Below are positions 36,575-48,895 of a stretch of 64,000 nt of DNA, piece after piece. Positions within the stretch are counted from its first letter, which is position 1. Every line of letters begins with the position of its first letter. The DNA is from Pelobates cultripes (lineage: Eukaryota > Chordata > Amphibia > Anura > Pelobatidae), in assembly GCA_933207985.1 (NCBI GenBank), contig OW240913.1, positions 355,364,017 through 355,428,016 on the forward strand, given 5' to 3'. Made by a program: the position numbers and the translations under genes. The notes below the pieces were generated by a model that saw nothing but the letters and a program-made list of their open reading frames with translations, was not told where the DNA came from and ran no database searches.

Positions 36575-37720
36575 ATGTCTTTATTTCATAATTCTAAAAC
36601 GGCAGGTCATCCAGGTTTAAAAAAGACATATGAGAACATTACAAGGTTATTTTGGTGTTCTTCTTCTAAGCATATGATTAAAGATTATGTTCAAGCATGT
36701 GAGATTTGTTCCAAGTCAAAGTCCTCTACACAAAAGCCAGCAGGCCTTCTTATGCCTCTCTCTATACCCAAGCCACCTTGGACGCACCTTTCCATTGATT
36801 TCATAGTGGATCTTCCTCCCTCCCTCATACAGTCATTTTAAAGGTGACGGACAGGTTTTCAAAAATGGCCCACTTTATCCCCCTGAACAAACTACCCTCT
36901 GCCTTCCAACTGGCCATTATCTTTGCCAAAGAAGTGTTTAGACTGCACGGCATACCGGGTGACATTGTCTCTGACATAGGGCCTCAGTTTATCTCCAGAT
37001 TCTGGAGGGGTTTTTGTAATGAAATGGGCATAATACTCTCTTTTTCCTCTTCCTATCACCCACAGTCCAATGGTGCTGCTGAAAGGGCGAATCAGTCACT
37101 GGAATTATACTTGCACTGCTTTGCTAATGAGCATTGGGATAATTGGTCTGGTCTTCTCCTGCAGGCTGAATTTGCCAGAAATACAGTTTGTCATGCCTCT
37201 ACTGGCTTAAGTCCTTTCCAGGTGGCTTATGGTATTCAACCCAGCGTCCTTCCTGGTATATTCTCTGAAAAGGGAATACCTGCTTTGGATGCTCACCTTG
37301 CCACTTTACGGGTGATGTGGAATCAAGTCCATTCTGCTCTGTCCCGTGCAGTCGTGTCTCAAAAGAGTTTCGCTGATCAAAATATGTGGGTCCATATAAG
37401 ATCCTCCGCTGGGTTAATCCAGTGTATTACTCCTTGGACTTGCCTCTGTCCCTGCGTATTCCCAACACGTTCCATACGTCTCTTCTGAAACCGTTAATCT
37501 GCAACAGGTACACTGATTCTATTGTTCGACCTGGTTCTGTTCGTACTGCCTCCACTGACAAATATCAGGTGCAGTCTCTCCTTGACTCACGCATCTCTCG
37601 TAGTACTTTGCAATACTTGGTCCACTGGAGGGGTTACAGTCCCGAGGAATGTTCCAGGGTATCTGCTTCTGATCTGCACGCACCCTGCTTAGTCCGGGCT
37701 TTTCATCCTTCGGCTTCGCG
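36575..37720 (+). pseudogene. Gypsy integrase and chromodomain remnant
   Basis: The frame 36575-36841 holds the integrase HHCC zinc-binding module (His5, His11, Cys42, Cys45 of that frame) and the first catalytic Asp (Asp75, in HLSIDFIVDLP). A stop and frameshift at 36839-36844 precede the frame 36844-37488, with the second Asp (Asp44, IVSDIGPQF) and the Glu (Glu80, YHPQSNGAAERANQ), spaced exactly 35 residues apart (DD35E). A second frameshift near 37385 leads into the C-terminal part, which carries a chromodomain at about 37563-37706 (YQVQSLLDSR...LQYLVHWRGYSPEE), a histone-tail reader found at the end of chromovirus integrases. One usual tryptophan (ERSW) is Arg here. Confidence 0.92.
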
Positions 37721-37734
37721 CCCTCCTGGTGGTC

Positions 37735-38238
37735 GATGGGGGAGGGATTATTTCAGGCTCTCTCCCAAGCGGCTTCTGGTATCTGCTCGCGGCTCCCGGC
37801 AACTTCACTTTGCCATCCACCGCAAGCACCAGTTTCTGATGCTTGCCCACCGCTCATGGCTGTCCCCAGTTCCTCTGGCAATGTTTCTGACGCTGCACAC
37901 TTGTGTACAGCATGCTTAAATAAGCGCCTGAGTCAGTCACATGACTCGGCACGCAAATATGATGTCACAGATCAAAGTGAAAGGCCCAAATACCTTCCAC
38001 GTGTCATAATTAATTCAGATTGAAAGTTAGTCAATCAAAAGCCTCCTAAGCATATTTAAACCTACCTCTTCCATGTCTTATTGCCATGTTGTGGACTTTA
38101 ATAACGCGTGTATTCTGTTTGATTGTCTGGTTAATGAATCTTGGCTTGTCTCACCATTTATCCTGCTTTCTCTTACAATTGACCCTGGCTTGTCTTATCG
38201 ATTATTCTGTCTTTCTGGTTCCCTCTGACTTTTGGCTT
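37735..38238 (+). repeat. Polypurine tract and 3' LTR (incomplete)
   Basis: A purine run, gatgggggaggga (37735-37747), is a candidate polypurine tract. LTR sequence alignable to the 5' copy spans about 37780-38077 and continues with R-U5-like C/T-rich sequence (repeated 'ggcttgtct') to about 38238. There the sequence turns abruptly into a TTAGGG-like tract, so the LTR 3' end is missing. Confidence 0.78.
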
Positions 38239-38290
38239 GTAGGGTTAGGGGTAAGGTTAGGGGTAGAGGTAGGGTTAGGGTTAGACGTAG
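38239..38290 (+). repeat. Interstitial telomere-like TTAGGG tract
   Basis: About 50 bp of TAGGGT/TTAGGGG/GTAGGG variants in one orientation, with two perfect adjacent TTAGGG units near 38274-38285. It joins the broken 3' LTR on the left and a GCCGAA-rich repeat on the right. Confidence 0.75.
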
Positions 38291-38443
38291 GGACATGCCG
38301 AAGCCCCAAAGTGCCGAAGTCCTGAAGTGCCGAAGTCACGAATTTCAGATTGCCGTACCGAAGTGCCGAACTGCCGAATTGCCAAAGTCCCGAATTTCGG
38401 AAGTGCCGAACTGAATCACATTTTCTGCCCATGCACATCTCTA
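38291..38443. repeat. GCCGAA-rich decamer-like tandem repeat
   Basis: Degenerate ~8-10 bp units around gtgccgaa / cgaattgc occur roughly a dozen times. The block is bounded by tagggacatgcc (38288) on the left and, on the minus strand, tagagatgtgcatggg (from 38443) on the right. These may be inverted termini of a hAT-like MITE, but the 8-bp flanks do not match. Confidence 0.6.
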
Positions 38444-41400
38444 GTAATAATTGGCAAAGCCTATGAAGTGTTGGGTAGCTCTCAAACCTTGTGGCAAAGG
38501 CTACTCTATCAGTGCAGACAGTTTTTTAGGATCCATGCGAAACACAGAGGCAGAAGTCAAATAACTCAAGAACTGTATTTCAGATTGATCAAAAATATAC
38601 TTTTCTAACTTACAAAAAAAACATTCTCAAGAAATACAGTTTGCCATTCATGGCCTTGTTTAATCCGTATTGCCATACGGACGCAGGTTACTCGCAGGAC
38701 ACATTTGCGAGTAAGTACCAAACCAGCAGTGTAGATCAGGTAAGTATCATTGCATGCTGATACTCTCACACATAGTCGGGTCCTCCTCCCTACTTCCCCT
38801 TGTAGAATTCAAGCAGAAGAGGGACACGGTCTGATAACAGACATGTAGGTCTGATAACAGGCATGCCTTCTTATCTTTGTACTAATCGGTACAGGTTTGG
38901 CAGAGACTGAACTGACTGACAAGATAAGGAAAGGGCTATTTTTTACTCTGTGATTTTAGACAAATCTAAACAGTAGAAATTCTGCTAGCCCAATTTATAG
39001 ATGAAATGTCACTCTCTGTCATTTAAGATTAAGTTTTATTTGCCAAGACAGGTATCCTTTAACCTCAAGACTAAGTCACTTATATAAACTGAAATACCAT
39101 TACTTCGTAGCAGTGGTCATACAAGCTGAATCACATTATTTTCTTTTTGTTGTTAAAGTACTTGTGAGAATGACATAGAACATGATATGACATGAGGATA
39201 CCTCAAAATACCATAATAAAAAAAACAACACAACTAGCTTGGTAATATGGAATGTAGAGGAACTCAAACCTGTTTGCCACCATGAAGAAGGGCAGTGGTC
39301 ATTATACTTGTGATCTTTTCTCACTGAACTTAAGCTGCTGGTGATAAATGAATTCCACCTTCTTCTGGGTGCTGTTTCCTTATAGATGTTTTTTTCTCAT
39401 GGAATTGGTTATTGAGAAGTCCTCTGACTGCTAAGTAAGCAAAAGTTCACAAAGTTGTAGTGAAATCTTTGACAGGGTGTGTTATCGATACTCTATAGTT
39501 TCACAGATTGCTGTCCTTATTAAAGTTTTTCAATAAGTGTGAAAAGGGATTGATGGGTGGAAAATGGAATGCGGCATGTTGTCCAGCAATAGTCCATCAT
39601 TTACTTCCATATAAGGTTCAAATTATCAAAAGAAGCACATGTTACAAGCTTAATGTCTCCTCATGGCGTGGAAAACATTAGTTAATAAAAAAAAAAAAGT
39701 GTAACCACCTTACCACCAAGGAGTTCACAAAGATTAATGGAGAACCCCTTCTTCAATGTTTATTTAGACAAGACAGTTACAAATCTGTTCACAGCCTAAA
39801 GTAGAGCCAGACTTTGCCCATCCCCCTATGTAGATCTCTACCTCCATTTTGTGTCAATTTGGGTAAGCACATGATCGGTTGAAGAAAAAAGTCGTAAAAA
39901 TAACAGAAATTTTGTGCAAAAATGTTCATTCGTTTATGTTTCTATAATGTAAGTTAAAAGTAAACTTACATTTTAGGTTGTTGAATAAAAAGAAATGTTA
40001 TTATAATAGGGGATTTAATGAACGTGTGTCTCTTACTTGATAAAAAAAAAAATCCATTATGCATAAAAATTGATAAACTTTGCATGTCTGTGCATGCAGT
40101 CCCTTTAAGAGCAGTGCAGAAGGAAATATTTGCTCTTTTTTTTACAGAGATCATTATTAAAATCACATCCTAAAAAAAGTCAAATAGAAGTTTTCACTTA
40201 AGTATTGACGCACATAAAATGTCTCCTTAGTGTGGTTAAGTCTGTTGGAATTCGGCACCAAATGGAGTAAAATAATATTAAAATTTAAACTCTAAAGACA
40301 TTTAGAAGTGAAGAAAATCAAAACATGTGCATGTATCAAGAAACAGTGGGTCCAAAGCGCCGCGATAAATACGTGATCTTTTCATCTCCATGAAAGTCAA
40401 AATCTAGTGATCCCCAAATAATGTAAAATAAAATAACAAAGGTTGCCTCGTACAGTAGTTTTTCATTTCCTTAAATACCTCATTTCTGTTTCTGCCTGTG
40501 ATCATTGTGTCCATAGGTGAATGTAGCCATATGTCATTTATCTAATGGTACTGAAATATTTCATCTTTGCGTAACCCCAGCTGGTTGAACTGTGCTGTTC
40601 AGTGCCCTCGTATCTCAAGTCCTGGTGCTTGTACAAACAATGCTTTGCTTTTATGTTCTGGCTATGGAAACATTCTTCTATTTTCAGTTTGATTCTAGCA
40701 AAAGAATCTTCTGATCAGTTACTTCCAAAGCTCTGAAAAGATGAAATAGTTATGCATTTCACAGTATCGATGAAAAGCCGTTAGCAGCTGTTCTGATTGA
40801 CATATTTAACCCTTTAGCTTACCCCCTTACAAATTCCATTTTGGCAATTCTCTGCTTTCACTATTTATACAATATTTTACAGGAACATCCTAATGTTCTA
40901 AATCCGTATAGGTATAATAATATTAGAGTGTTCCTCGTGCCTTTAGATTATTGGGCCCCCTTTTTTTAGTAAATGTGTATATGTTAAGGGTTATTGGAAT
41001 ACGTTTTTTGTGTATATATTTTCTTGTTTTAATCGCTCAACGTAATATACTTCTATATCGTCCAAAAATATTAATATGCAATCTGACATTCTTTATAAAC
41101 AATATACATTTATTCTGCTCACAATGCAAGTGGCAATACGTACGTAAAAACGTAACAGATGGTACAGCTTAACAATGTTATAGAGAGAGAGAGATCTTCG
41201 ATGGAGAGCACTCGTCTTTGTCCACAAAGTCAGGGGAGTAAACGAAGAGTAGTAGAATGAGGTCCTTTGTTTACTATTCTTTTATAGACATGACTATAAT
41301 GACATCAGAACTTGTAGCTAAAACTTTGGCCATATAAGGACATATGAAGACCCTTGACCCTCAATCCTCTCGTTATACACCAACATTCTCATGGTAGCGC

Positions 41401-42725
41401 GTAGCAAATTACCATCTGTTCTTTTTAACCCATTACACATCCATATATAATCTGAATATGAACATAGAATATGTAATATTCTACAATTTACAAAGTAAAA
41501 CAACGGGAATAGTGAAACGCACCTCTTATTTAGCAGCATCCCAATCTCGCTACAGTTCTTTCATCTTCTGAGATCATCACTGTTGATGACCTCGGACCAG
41601 TCTTATGTTTCTCCATCAAGAAGCATTGGGGATCTACTACATATGAGTGTCAATCATTGCACTGTGTTATTTCCTGTCATAGAGAAGAATTGCAATTCTA
41701 TATAATTAAATTATTTAAAGTATTTTCTAGGAAGTGATTCTGGTTCCTGTTTGATTGGCAGTCACTGGAGGTGCACTCACTGACAAATGTAAACATTGCC
41801 ATTTCTCAGAAGGATACCAGCAAGGACCTAGGGGTGAGAAGAGAAGCGGTCTCCGGCATCGGGATAGAACACCTACAATGGACTCTCACTCTCAGCGGCA
41901 TCGGTTGATTGAGCAAGGCAGCAAGCTCACAAGCATGTAAAATCGAAGCAATTGTTCCCTATTTGTGTTTTTCTTTTTATGTAACGAATGGGTCATACCC
42001 AATGGCACCATAACATAAGTTAAGTTAATTTGATATAAGTGTTTTGGGCATGTGATAAAACTTGTCAACCCCTTAGCAAGAGCAGCTGTTACTGGATACC
42101 TTCCTGAGTAAGCCTGTTTTTGTTAGATACATAGCAGTATCGTCAGTTTTTACCATGTTTTATGCTCCCTTTCCCCTGGGATGATCTGTCCCTTTACACG
42201 TACTAGTTCTATAATCAATGTCTAGCCTGTTTGTGTAATACTAAAATGTGCAGTACATAGAAATACCACACAACTTTTCAACAAATATAGTGTGCAAGGT
42301 TCTTGTTGTCGCTGTTGTGGTGATTAATGCTTGCTTGTTTCTTCATGCACTTTAAAAATAAAGAATTAAAAAAAAAAAAACACTGAAGATGTCTGAAGAT
42401 GCCATTATCTTTTTTCATATGTTGCCATTTCTGTCAGAATGTAAATCGTCATGTCATATAACACGGAGTAGGTGGCAGAACGTTCTGAACTGAAAATGTC
42501 CTGCAAATCTCAACATATTTATAAATCGAGAAGATATATTTACTGAAGACTGGATGCAGCCACCAGTAACTTCCGAGCTCATGTTGATCTGCAATTCAAG
42601 ACAAAATGTTATGCATCATTACATCACATTTGTCATTTCTACGTTGTAATGGTGAAGCTTTTATTAATGTGCATAGCTGTTTGTTAGTGAGACATCTACA
42701 AGGGTACTGGGTTAGGACCAAAGAG
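38444..42725. other. Unassigned AT-rich DNA, no gene seen
   Basis: More than 4 kb without a recognised element. Poly(A)-rich spots occur at 39687-39700 and 42365-42380. Frames such as 38327-38608, 40951-41172 and 41755-41940 have no domain. Confidence 0.5.
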
Positions 42726-42840
42726 TTAAAGGACAACTGTCATCTCAAAAATATATATTAGTTATTGAAATAAATGACAATTTTTTTAAACTATGTTTAA
42801 AAAAAAAAAAATTATAGATAAACTCATCTCTACCCTTAGT
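42726..42840 (+). mobile_element. Possible TTAA MITE left end
   Basis: TTAAAGGACAACTGTCATCT at 42726 shares its first nine bases with the 11326 element. No partner end was found. The right limit is arbitrary. Confidence 0.4.
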
Positions 42841-43180
42841 ATATGACTGTATCCTTCAGCCATATACATGCACCTTGGGTCAGACCGTGTCTGAATCCAA
42901 CATTTAGTCTCTATGGTCTTCCCTGCTTGACTTCCTGCTGAGTGCAGTGAAATCGTCAGTCACAACCCTGTATGTGGCGGACCTGGTCCTATTCTTCTCC
43001 AACCTGGCAGTCATTCGTTCACAAATCAGTCGAATGATCCTCAGCAGCACCTGGCCACCAACCGCCTAGAACTATGTATCGTATACTCTATACTCCAGTC
43101 CCCGGTCACTTTTATCCCCTCTTTTATCCCACTTCCCAACCTGCCAGGAAAGCGCTATTTGAATGAAAGGTACTATAGAC

Positions 43181-44755
43181 TGAAGTAAAAATAGAAATAA
43201 AAAATTGGTGAGAGCACACTGAAAATGTATATAAAATTACACACACATGCAATTTTACCATAAATAGGATGAAACCTAAAAAAAAAACAGAGAATAATAG
43301 ACCATAGTAAAATCTGTATATATAATATTTAAAACAGATATAAAACAAATTGATCTCACTCACATATTGCTGAGCCTATTATAGTGGGCTCAGACTTTCA
43401 GCACCATGGAATAAAGTTGGTTGCTGAGATCAAGTGCTGGAACCAGATATATGGATATTCCACTGGATACTAAATATCCCCTTTGGATTGCCAGAAAGCA
43501 AAAAAAAAAAAAGGAAGGTAGGTAGGTAAAAAGTAACCAGAAAATTTTTTTATTACACTATAAAAAATATATGGATAAAATAAGGATCTCGAATAGACAA
43601 CCGCACTAACGTGTTTCGACACAATAGTCTTTGTCAAAGTGCTTCAATGTCTATTCAACATCTTTATTTTATCCATATATTTTTTTTTTTAAATTTGACA
43701 GTTTTTATTGTTTTGTCATTTAGCAGGAACTTGGGGGTACAGGAAAAAGAAATGGGGGGAGGGAGTTGCAAGTAGGTTACAAGTTGTTCGCGTCTGTTGA
43801 TTACATTTCAGTACATTTCATACATGTTTGTTTTTCAGTTTATTAAATTTTTGGTGATTTCACTGTTTATTGCTATATGTGATAGAGTGGATGCTCATAT
43901 GTCTTACATTGCTGTAGTCAATAACTCATATCCTGTTGCCCTAGGGTGATATGGTATGGTTAAGATGTGCTATAAGGCATCACAAGCTCTAAGGTGGGTT
44001 TCAGCCTCTACTTCTTTGAGTATTTAGTATTGTTTTACCTACGGTTTCTGGCTTGACTTTCCCGTGCCCCATCGTGTCTTATTTGGGAGCTGGGTCACTT
44101 TATGGGCTTGGGGGTTTGGTCGTGGTGTTGCCTTTATGGTCGGCAGTTCCCGGTGTTTCTCTTTTGTACTTTTCCCAGGCTATTTCCCAATATTGTCTGT
44201 ATTTTCTATAGTTCTTGTTGGGGGGTGAGTTTTGTCGTGTCACCTCATAGTGGTTTCAAAATGGCTGGATTGGCTTATGTGTTGTATATACATTGAGATG
44301 GAGGGTATTGTTTGTGAGAGCCAATTTCGTGCTAAGGCTACTATATTTATTATCCATATATTTTTTTAAAGTGTAATAAAAGTTATTTCTGGTTACTTTT
44401 TACCTACCTACCTACCTACCTTCCTTTTTTTTTTTTTTGCTTTCTGGCAATCCAAAGGGGATATTTAGTATCCAGTGGAATATCCATATATCTGGTTCCA
44501 GCACTTGATCTCAGCAACCAAATTTGTTCCATGGTGCTGAAAGTCTGAACCCACTATAATAGGCTCAGCAATATGTGAGTGAGATCAATTTGTTTTATAT
44601 CTGTTTTAAATATTATGTATACAGATTTCACTATGGTCTATTATTCTCAGTTTTTTTACGTTTCATCCTATTTATGGTAAAATCACATGTGTGTGTAATT
44701 TCATATACATTTTCAGTGTGCTCTTACCAATTTTTCATTTCTATTTTTATTTACT
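43181..44755. mobile_element. Large foldback MITE, interrupted
   Basis: Two arms of about 400 bp, 43181-43583 and 44350-44755, are inverted copies of each other. Each arm encodes the same spurious frame (MSEINLFYICFKYY, minus strand 43124-43363 and plus strand 44575-44787). The arms differ by scattered substitutions and by GGTA/TACC copy number (three units left, four right). The original centre (43584-43668) contains a small inner inverted repeat (gaatagac...gtctattc). The 662-bp stretch 43688-44349 is a later insertion. Outer ends and target duplication could not be fixed, so the superfamily is unknown. Confidence 0.85.
43688..44349 (-). mobile_element. LINE (probably L1) 3' fragment inside the foldback
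   Basis: It starts on the plus strand with a T run, i.e. a poly(A) tail on the minus strand. It is flanked by the direct repeat ttatccatatat plus Ts (43669-43687 and 44350-44367), the signature of target-primed reverse transcription. Removing it restores a continuous foldback. The 662 bp appear to be 3' UTR only; L1 is the best guess from the A tail, but no ORF2 motif is visible. Confidence 0.75.
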
Positions 44756-45466
44756 GTATTTTGTGTGGTTTGGGTGACCTACACTAGGTGATTGTAGCAT
44801 TTTATTCCTTTTTAACCTTTTATACCTATTGCTGTTATACTATAGACTTATGTGACCAATCGCTACCTGAGAGCCATGGGGAGCCCCCTTTCATGTGCCT
44901 GCAGGAGCTCCCGACAATTGACGGCCGCAAGGACATTTCCCCCGGAACTATTTTCGGATTGAACTTTGGTAGCGTCTGGTCAAAACTTTACCCCACTGGG
45001 GATATGGCTACACACCTTGGATATGAGCATTATTTTATAATCTTGGGTGCTCAGATCAGAGCTATATTCCGACTTTATTTAAAACCGAATGCCTAAGTCT
45101 ACGCTTTATTTCATGAAACTAAATAGTTCCTACTTTGTCTCATGCATGTCTTTTGTTTTCATCTGAATCACTTTGACATGTTAATATATGTAAATTGTGA
45201 CGCATTATTCAATGATTATGTTATTATTGTTATTTATCAAATTACAAAAATAACTGACGACTTAGAAAGGTGAAAATTAAAACGAAATACTGTCAAAGCT
45301 CTCTCGGCAAGCGATGATGTCCCTGAAATAAAGCATGATGACCCGTGGTTGTGTGCGTTGATGCTGTGTTCTGGATATAAGAATACATCACTAACATGCA
45401 CGACGTAATTTGCACTACGCCTTGACATCCTGATTCTTCTCCCACCACCCTGCTTCGAGAACTCAA
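44756..45466. other. Unassigned DNA, no gene seen
   Basis: The 102-codon frame at 44788-45096 (plus) has no recognised domain and begins within AT-rich sequence beside the foldback, so it is not called as a gene. Confidence 0.5.
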
Positions 45467-45622
45467 ACACGAATATTCACTAAACTTAGAATTGTCAGGA
45501 ACTCACAGTGAATTCAGAGTGAATTTCAAATGTAAGGCCAAAATAGTTGGTTATGTTGGCATTTCAAATTCACTTTGAATTTAGACAAAATTCCCAGTAA
45601 TTCTCATTTTAGTGAATAACCC
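45467..45622. repeat. Palindromic MITE with ATTCACTAAA ends
   Basis: Left end aatattcactaaac, right end ttttagtgaataaccc; the halves pair loosely across the element (gaattc/gaatttcaaa motifs). It belongs with 24328-24478 and 59397-59509. Confidence 0.65.
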
Positions 45623-47669
45623 TATAAATGTTAGGCATTATACACTTTCAGGGCAGTAGCCTAAAACATCTTAAACTGAATGTTCTATCTGAAATCCTTA
45701 AAATAAAATAATTTGTCTTTTCTTGAATGAGCTATTTATGGACAATTATTACTATGTATAAAGTGACAATAATTGTCTGTCCCTGGGATGCCTTCATTGA
45801 TAATACCCTATATCCATCATCTATAATCCTTCCCATCCTACTACTATTTATTTATTTATCTTTCCCATAAATAAAAGACAATAAAAATATTACTCATACA
45901 ATAGACTACAGTGAGAGCAAATACTCCTTACCACATCCTGATATTTGATACTGATGTACCTTGTCAAAATGACATCTTTGTTACATTTAATTTTACTTTC
46001 AAGTTTTTTTCAAATCTGCATTCTCAGTTTCATAAAATGTTAGTGAGAATAAATGTTATCATTAATAACCCATTGTACCTACTTGCCTATATTATCATAT
46101 TATATCATGCAATAGGTGCAGTTATAATAAGAGACAATGAACGATCTGTTACCAAATAAATACACATTTGCTTTTGCTAAGAAAAAAAAAAACATGCTTA
46201 TGAATTCAATGCTTAGCGTTACAAGAACACTGCGCCGTTGGTGTGATCCGAATTTCTTTCCCCGTAGTTGTGGCATGTAGCTGCAATATCTGATGCTAAT
46301 GACAAGAGAAATCTGAAGACTAGTGAAATATGTAATTGCAGGAAGGTGCTCATCACTGCATTTTAATTAGGCTATTAGGTGGTAAATAAATCGATTTACT
46401 GCATTTATGTGTCAGAAGTGGGGGTGAGCACATATTCTCATGACAAATCTTCTTGTTTTGACATGCAGTTTGAAAAGAACTTCTCTAACAGATAGTGCCG
46501 AATGAAAACTGATACCTTAAACAACTTCTTTTAAGAAGAATTTTAAATGTTTTGTTTTGTTTACGTTGCTTGATGTTTTTATATCACCATTCATATCTAT
46601 TGTACTGCAATTTTATCATGTTTGTAATACCTACAATTACATAAATGACCTTAGTTTGAGACCCCAGGTCTGAATCTGTTTTTTTTATTTCCATGAATCC
46701 AGCATTTGGTGCTAAGAGAAGCCACAATAAAGGATAATGTATGTTTATCATTAATTCAGTCATGGATGTGAGAGGCTGTTCAAAGCATTTTTACCTTTGG
46801 GCAGTCCGGGTTGGCAGATTGGTGTGACTGCCTGTCTACGCAGTGGGAATCCAGGTCCAATTTGGGCCAACACACATTGCCACTTATGCAAATTACATTG
46901 CGAACATGACGTATCCAGCCCAGTGTTGGGATTTGTGTAATTATTATAATGTGAGGATTTACAGTAGGAGTTTTAATTAGGATCAAGTTGAGTTTATCGT
47001 TACTAACAGGTGATAATTTTCATTTATTATCTGCATCCTTTTTATTGCTCTGCTTCGGCTGACACTCTATAAGGATGATCAGTTGTCCCCTGTAAACGAG
47101 CACTTTCACTTCTCTGAAAATTACAATAAAATACTGAAAACTACTTGTAGCTTGCATTGACCTTTTTTTCTCCATTTTAATTTATTTATTTTTTTTCTAA
47201 TAGAAAGAATATGGTATAGCTTATAACAATGAATGAAGGACAGCAAGATGAAGTCACTCCGTTCCAGTATAGAGATAAATACAATAATGTGGATTTCTAC
47301 ATTTAAGTTTAATTTTCAGAAAAAAATATATATAAGTAAATACAATATTGTAAATTTCCTAAGAAATATTTTAAAAGGCAAAATTAAAACTTTATTTGGT
47401 GCATATTTTATTAAGGCATATCGTGTTCATTTTATAATTCAGAGCTCAACAAATTCAACTAAGCAAGTAAGCCACGCTGGCTCTCATCATTCTTTAAATC
47501 CATAAGGAACAAATGTTACACTTTGTCTTTATCTCAATCTGGGCAATCAAGAACCCGTAACTGCATGGACATTTCCTGTTTATCTGGCTTTGAATCTTCG
47601 AAACAGCATGTAGATTTCGGATAAATGGTTCATGCAGTCCTTAAAACCAACATAGATTGGCCTTGGTCC
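45623..47669. other. Unassigned AT-rich DNA, no gene seen
   Basis: Short frames only (45911-46159, 46780-46986, 47233-47505), none with a domain. A TATTTATT run lies near 45846-45860. Confidence 0.5.
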
Positions 47670-47894
47670 TTAAAGGGACACTTTAGTGTTAGAAATACAA
47701 ACATACATTCCTAAAGCTAGAGTCTGATACTAACTATTTGGGTTTTAAGCCCCCTGAATCTATTAAAGTGCTTAAATTTCCTGTATTCTCCCGTTCTCAC
47801 TGCGGTCAATCCTGATAATCTCAGAATTACACTACTCAGCCTTGCCCAAGAACCACTACATTAAGCTGTATCGGTGTCTAGAGTGTCCCTTTAA
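47670..47894. mobile_element. Complete TTAA MITE (T2-like), 225 bp
   Basis: Inverted ends TTAAAGGGACACT and AGTGTCCCTTTAA border TTAA at both sides (47670-47673 and 47891-47894). The termini fit TTAAAGGRR exactly. No coding sequence. Confidence 0.85.
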
Positions 47895-48815
47895 AGATCA
47901 GCTATCAGCACCCAAGAATTTTAATATAATGTTACTTGTCCCTAATGTACGTATTCTTATAGTGAACAGATATGAGAACTAAAATTGAATGTAGAAATCT
48001 GTACTCCTCAATCTGGAACTGAATGCCTCCTTCTTTGCATCAATGATTACTATACGTTCAGCCATTTTCTGCCTTCGATCACATTAAGAAGAGGAAGAGA
48101 AAGAGAGACTTTGTGTCTGTTCCTTTTGGGTTGTGATGACATTCGCTAAATCACTAATATGCATTTAATGGAAACCGGTGCATCTCATGAAAAAAAAAAG
48201 AAAGGTCAACTCAAGATACTGTTGATCAATATTTTCTTCAATAGTTCGATTTCCAGAAAAGCAATGGTGTCTTTAAAGAGCTGAATGTGTTATATAGACC
48301 ACTTAGAAGGGGCCTGTTTCCCAATTCTCTCAACAAAATAAACTATTTTGGGTAGATTTGTTTGACTGATAAATAATTATTATACTGCTTGGCTCATGAA
48401 CAATTATTAATTCTATTCTAGTCATATTAAGTATCATTCTGCTTCTATGCCATTCTGTACCTTCAAACACGGCTCAGGACTCCTAGTATTAGCCATTGTT
48501 TTCTCTATAACTGACTCTCAAGGATTATACCTTTGTACAATTCTTGTGCATTGTGCAGAAACTATATAATACCGCGGTTTGAATAGGAGATTAAATACTG
48601 ATAATTTACAATAACACAGTAAAAATGTTAAATGTTATAGAAATATTATACTTTGCCATAAGGTCACATATTTAATTCAGAAGTGCCTGGAACATATGGT
48701 TAACAGGTCTGTCAGTTGGGGACAGGTTGTCATTGTTATTTATAATGTGTCAATGTATTCTTTATTGCTTTACCAGTAGGCTTTCTTTCAAAGAAGTAGA
48801 TGTTAGTTTTATTCC
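47895..48815. other. Unassigned DNA, no gene seen
   Basis: AT-rich, no recognised element. Confidence 0.5.
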
Positions 48816-48895
48816 TGGTGAGATAGCTCAGCGGTTAGTGCTCCAACTTCAGAGTCAAAAGCTGTCAGTATCCACTCAGACGTTCATTCTTCAAA
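48816..48895 (+). repeat. Possible tRNA-derived SINE head
   Basis: ggtgagatagctcagcggttagtg contains a good A-box-like sequence (tagctcagcggttag), as in the D-arm of tRNAs and tRNA-derived SINEs. The expected B box (GGTTCGAATCC) is not present at the right distance, only a weak gtcagtatcc. So this is not a functional tRNA; a decayed SINE is the best reading. Confidence 0.4.

Larger units (their letters stand above)
32985..38238 (+). mobile_element. Ty3/gypsy chromovirus-type LTR element, degraded
   Basis: The order of parts on the plus strand is: partial 5' LTR, gag remnant with CCHC knuckle, protease, reverse transcriptase, RNase H, integrase, chromodomain and 3' LTR. The order RT-RNase H-integrase and a C-terminal chromodomain identify the chromovirus lineage of Metaviridae, resembling Sushi-type elements of fish and amphibians. 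There is no env. The element is dead: the coding region is in many frames with stops, an unrelated 269-bp segment (33222-33490) replaces the LTR/leader junction, and a hAT MITE (34082-34582) splits gag from pol. Both LTRs are incomplete and I found no target duplication. Confidence 0.92.

Noticed and set aside
37386..37919. Host chromodomain gene
   Set aside because: The chromodomain follows gypsy integrase in the usual chromovirus order and the frame runs into the LTR.
38239..38290. Chromosome end or telomere fusion
   Set aside because: Only ~50 bp of degenerate one-orientation TTAGGG variants, embedded in repeats; an interstitial or MITE-derived tract is enough to explain it.
43124..43363. 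Duplicate 'membrane-like' frames at 43124-43363 (minus) and 44575-44787 (plus)
   Set aside because: They are the two arms of an inverted repeat and end in unrelated sequence; hydrophobicity follows from AT-rich codons.
44788..45096. 102-codon plus-strand frame beside the foldback element
   Set aside because: No domain; begins in AT-rich sequence; nothing indicates an exon.
48816..48895. Functional tRNA gene
   Set aside because: Good A box but no B box, no acceptor stem pairing.
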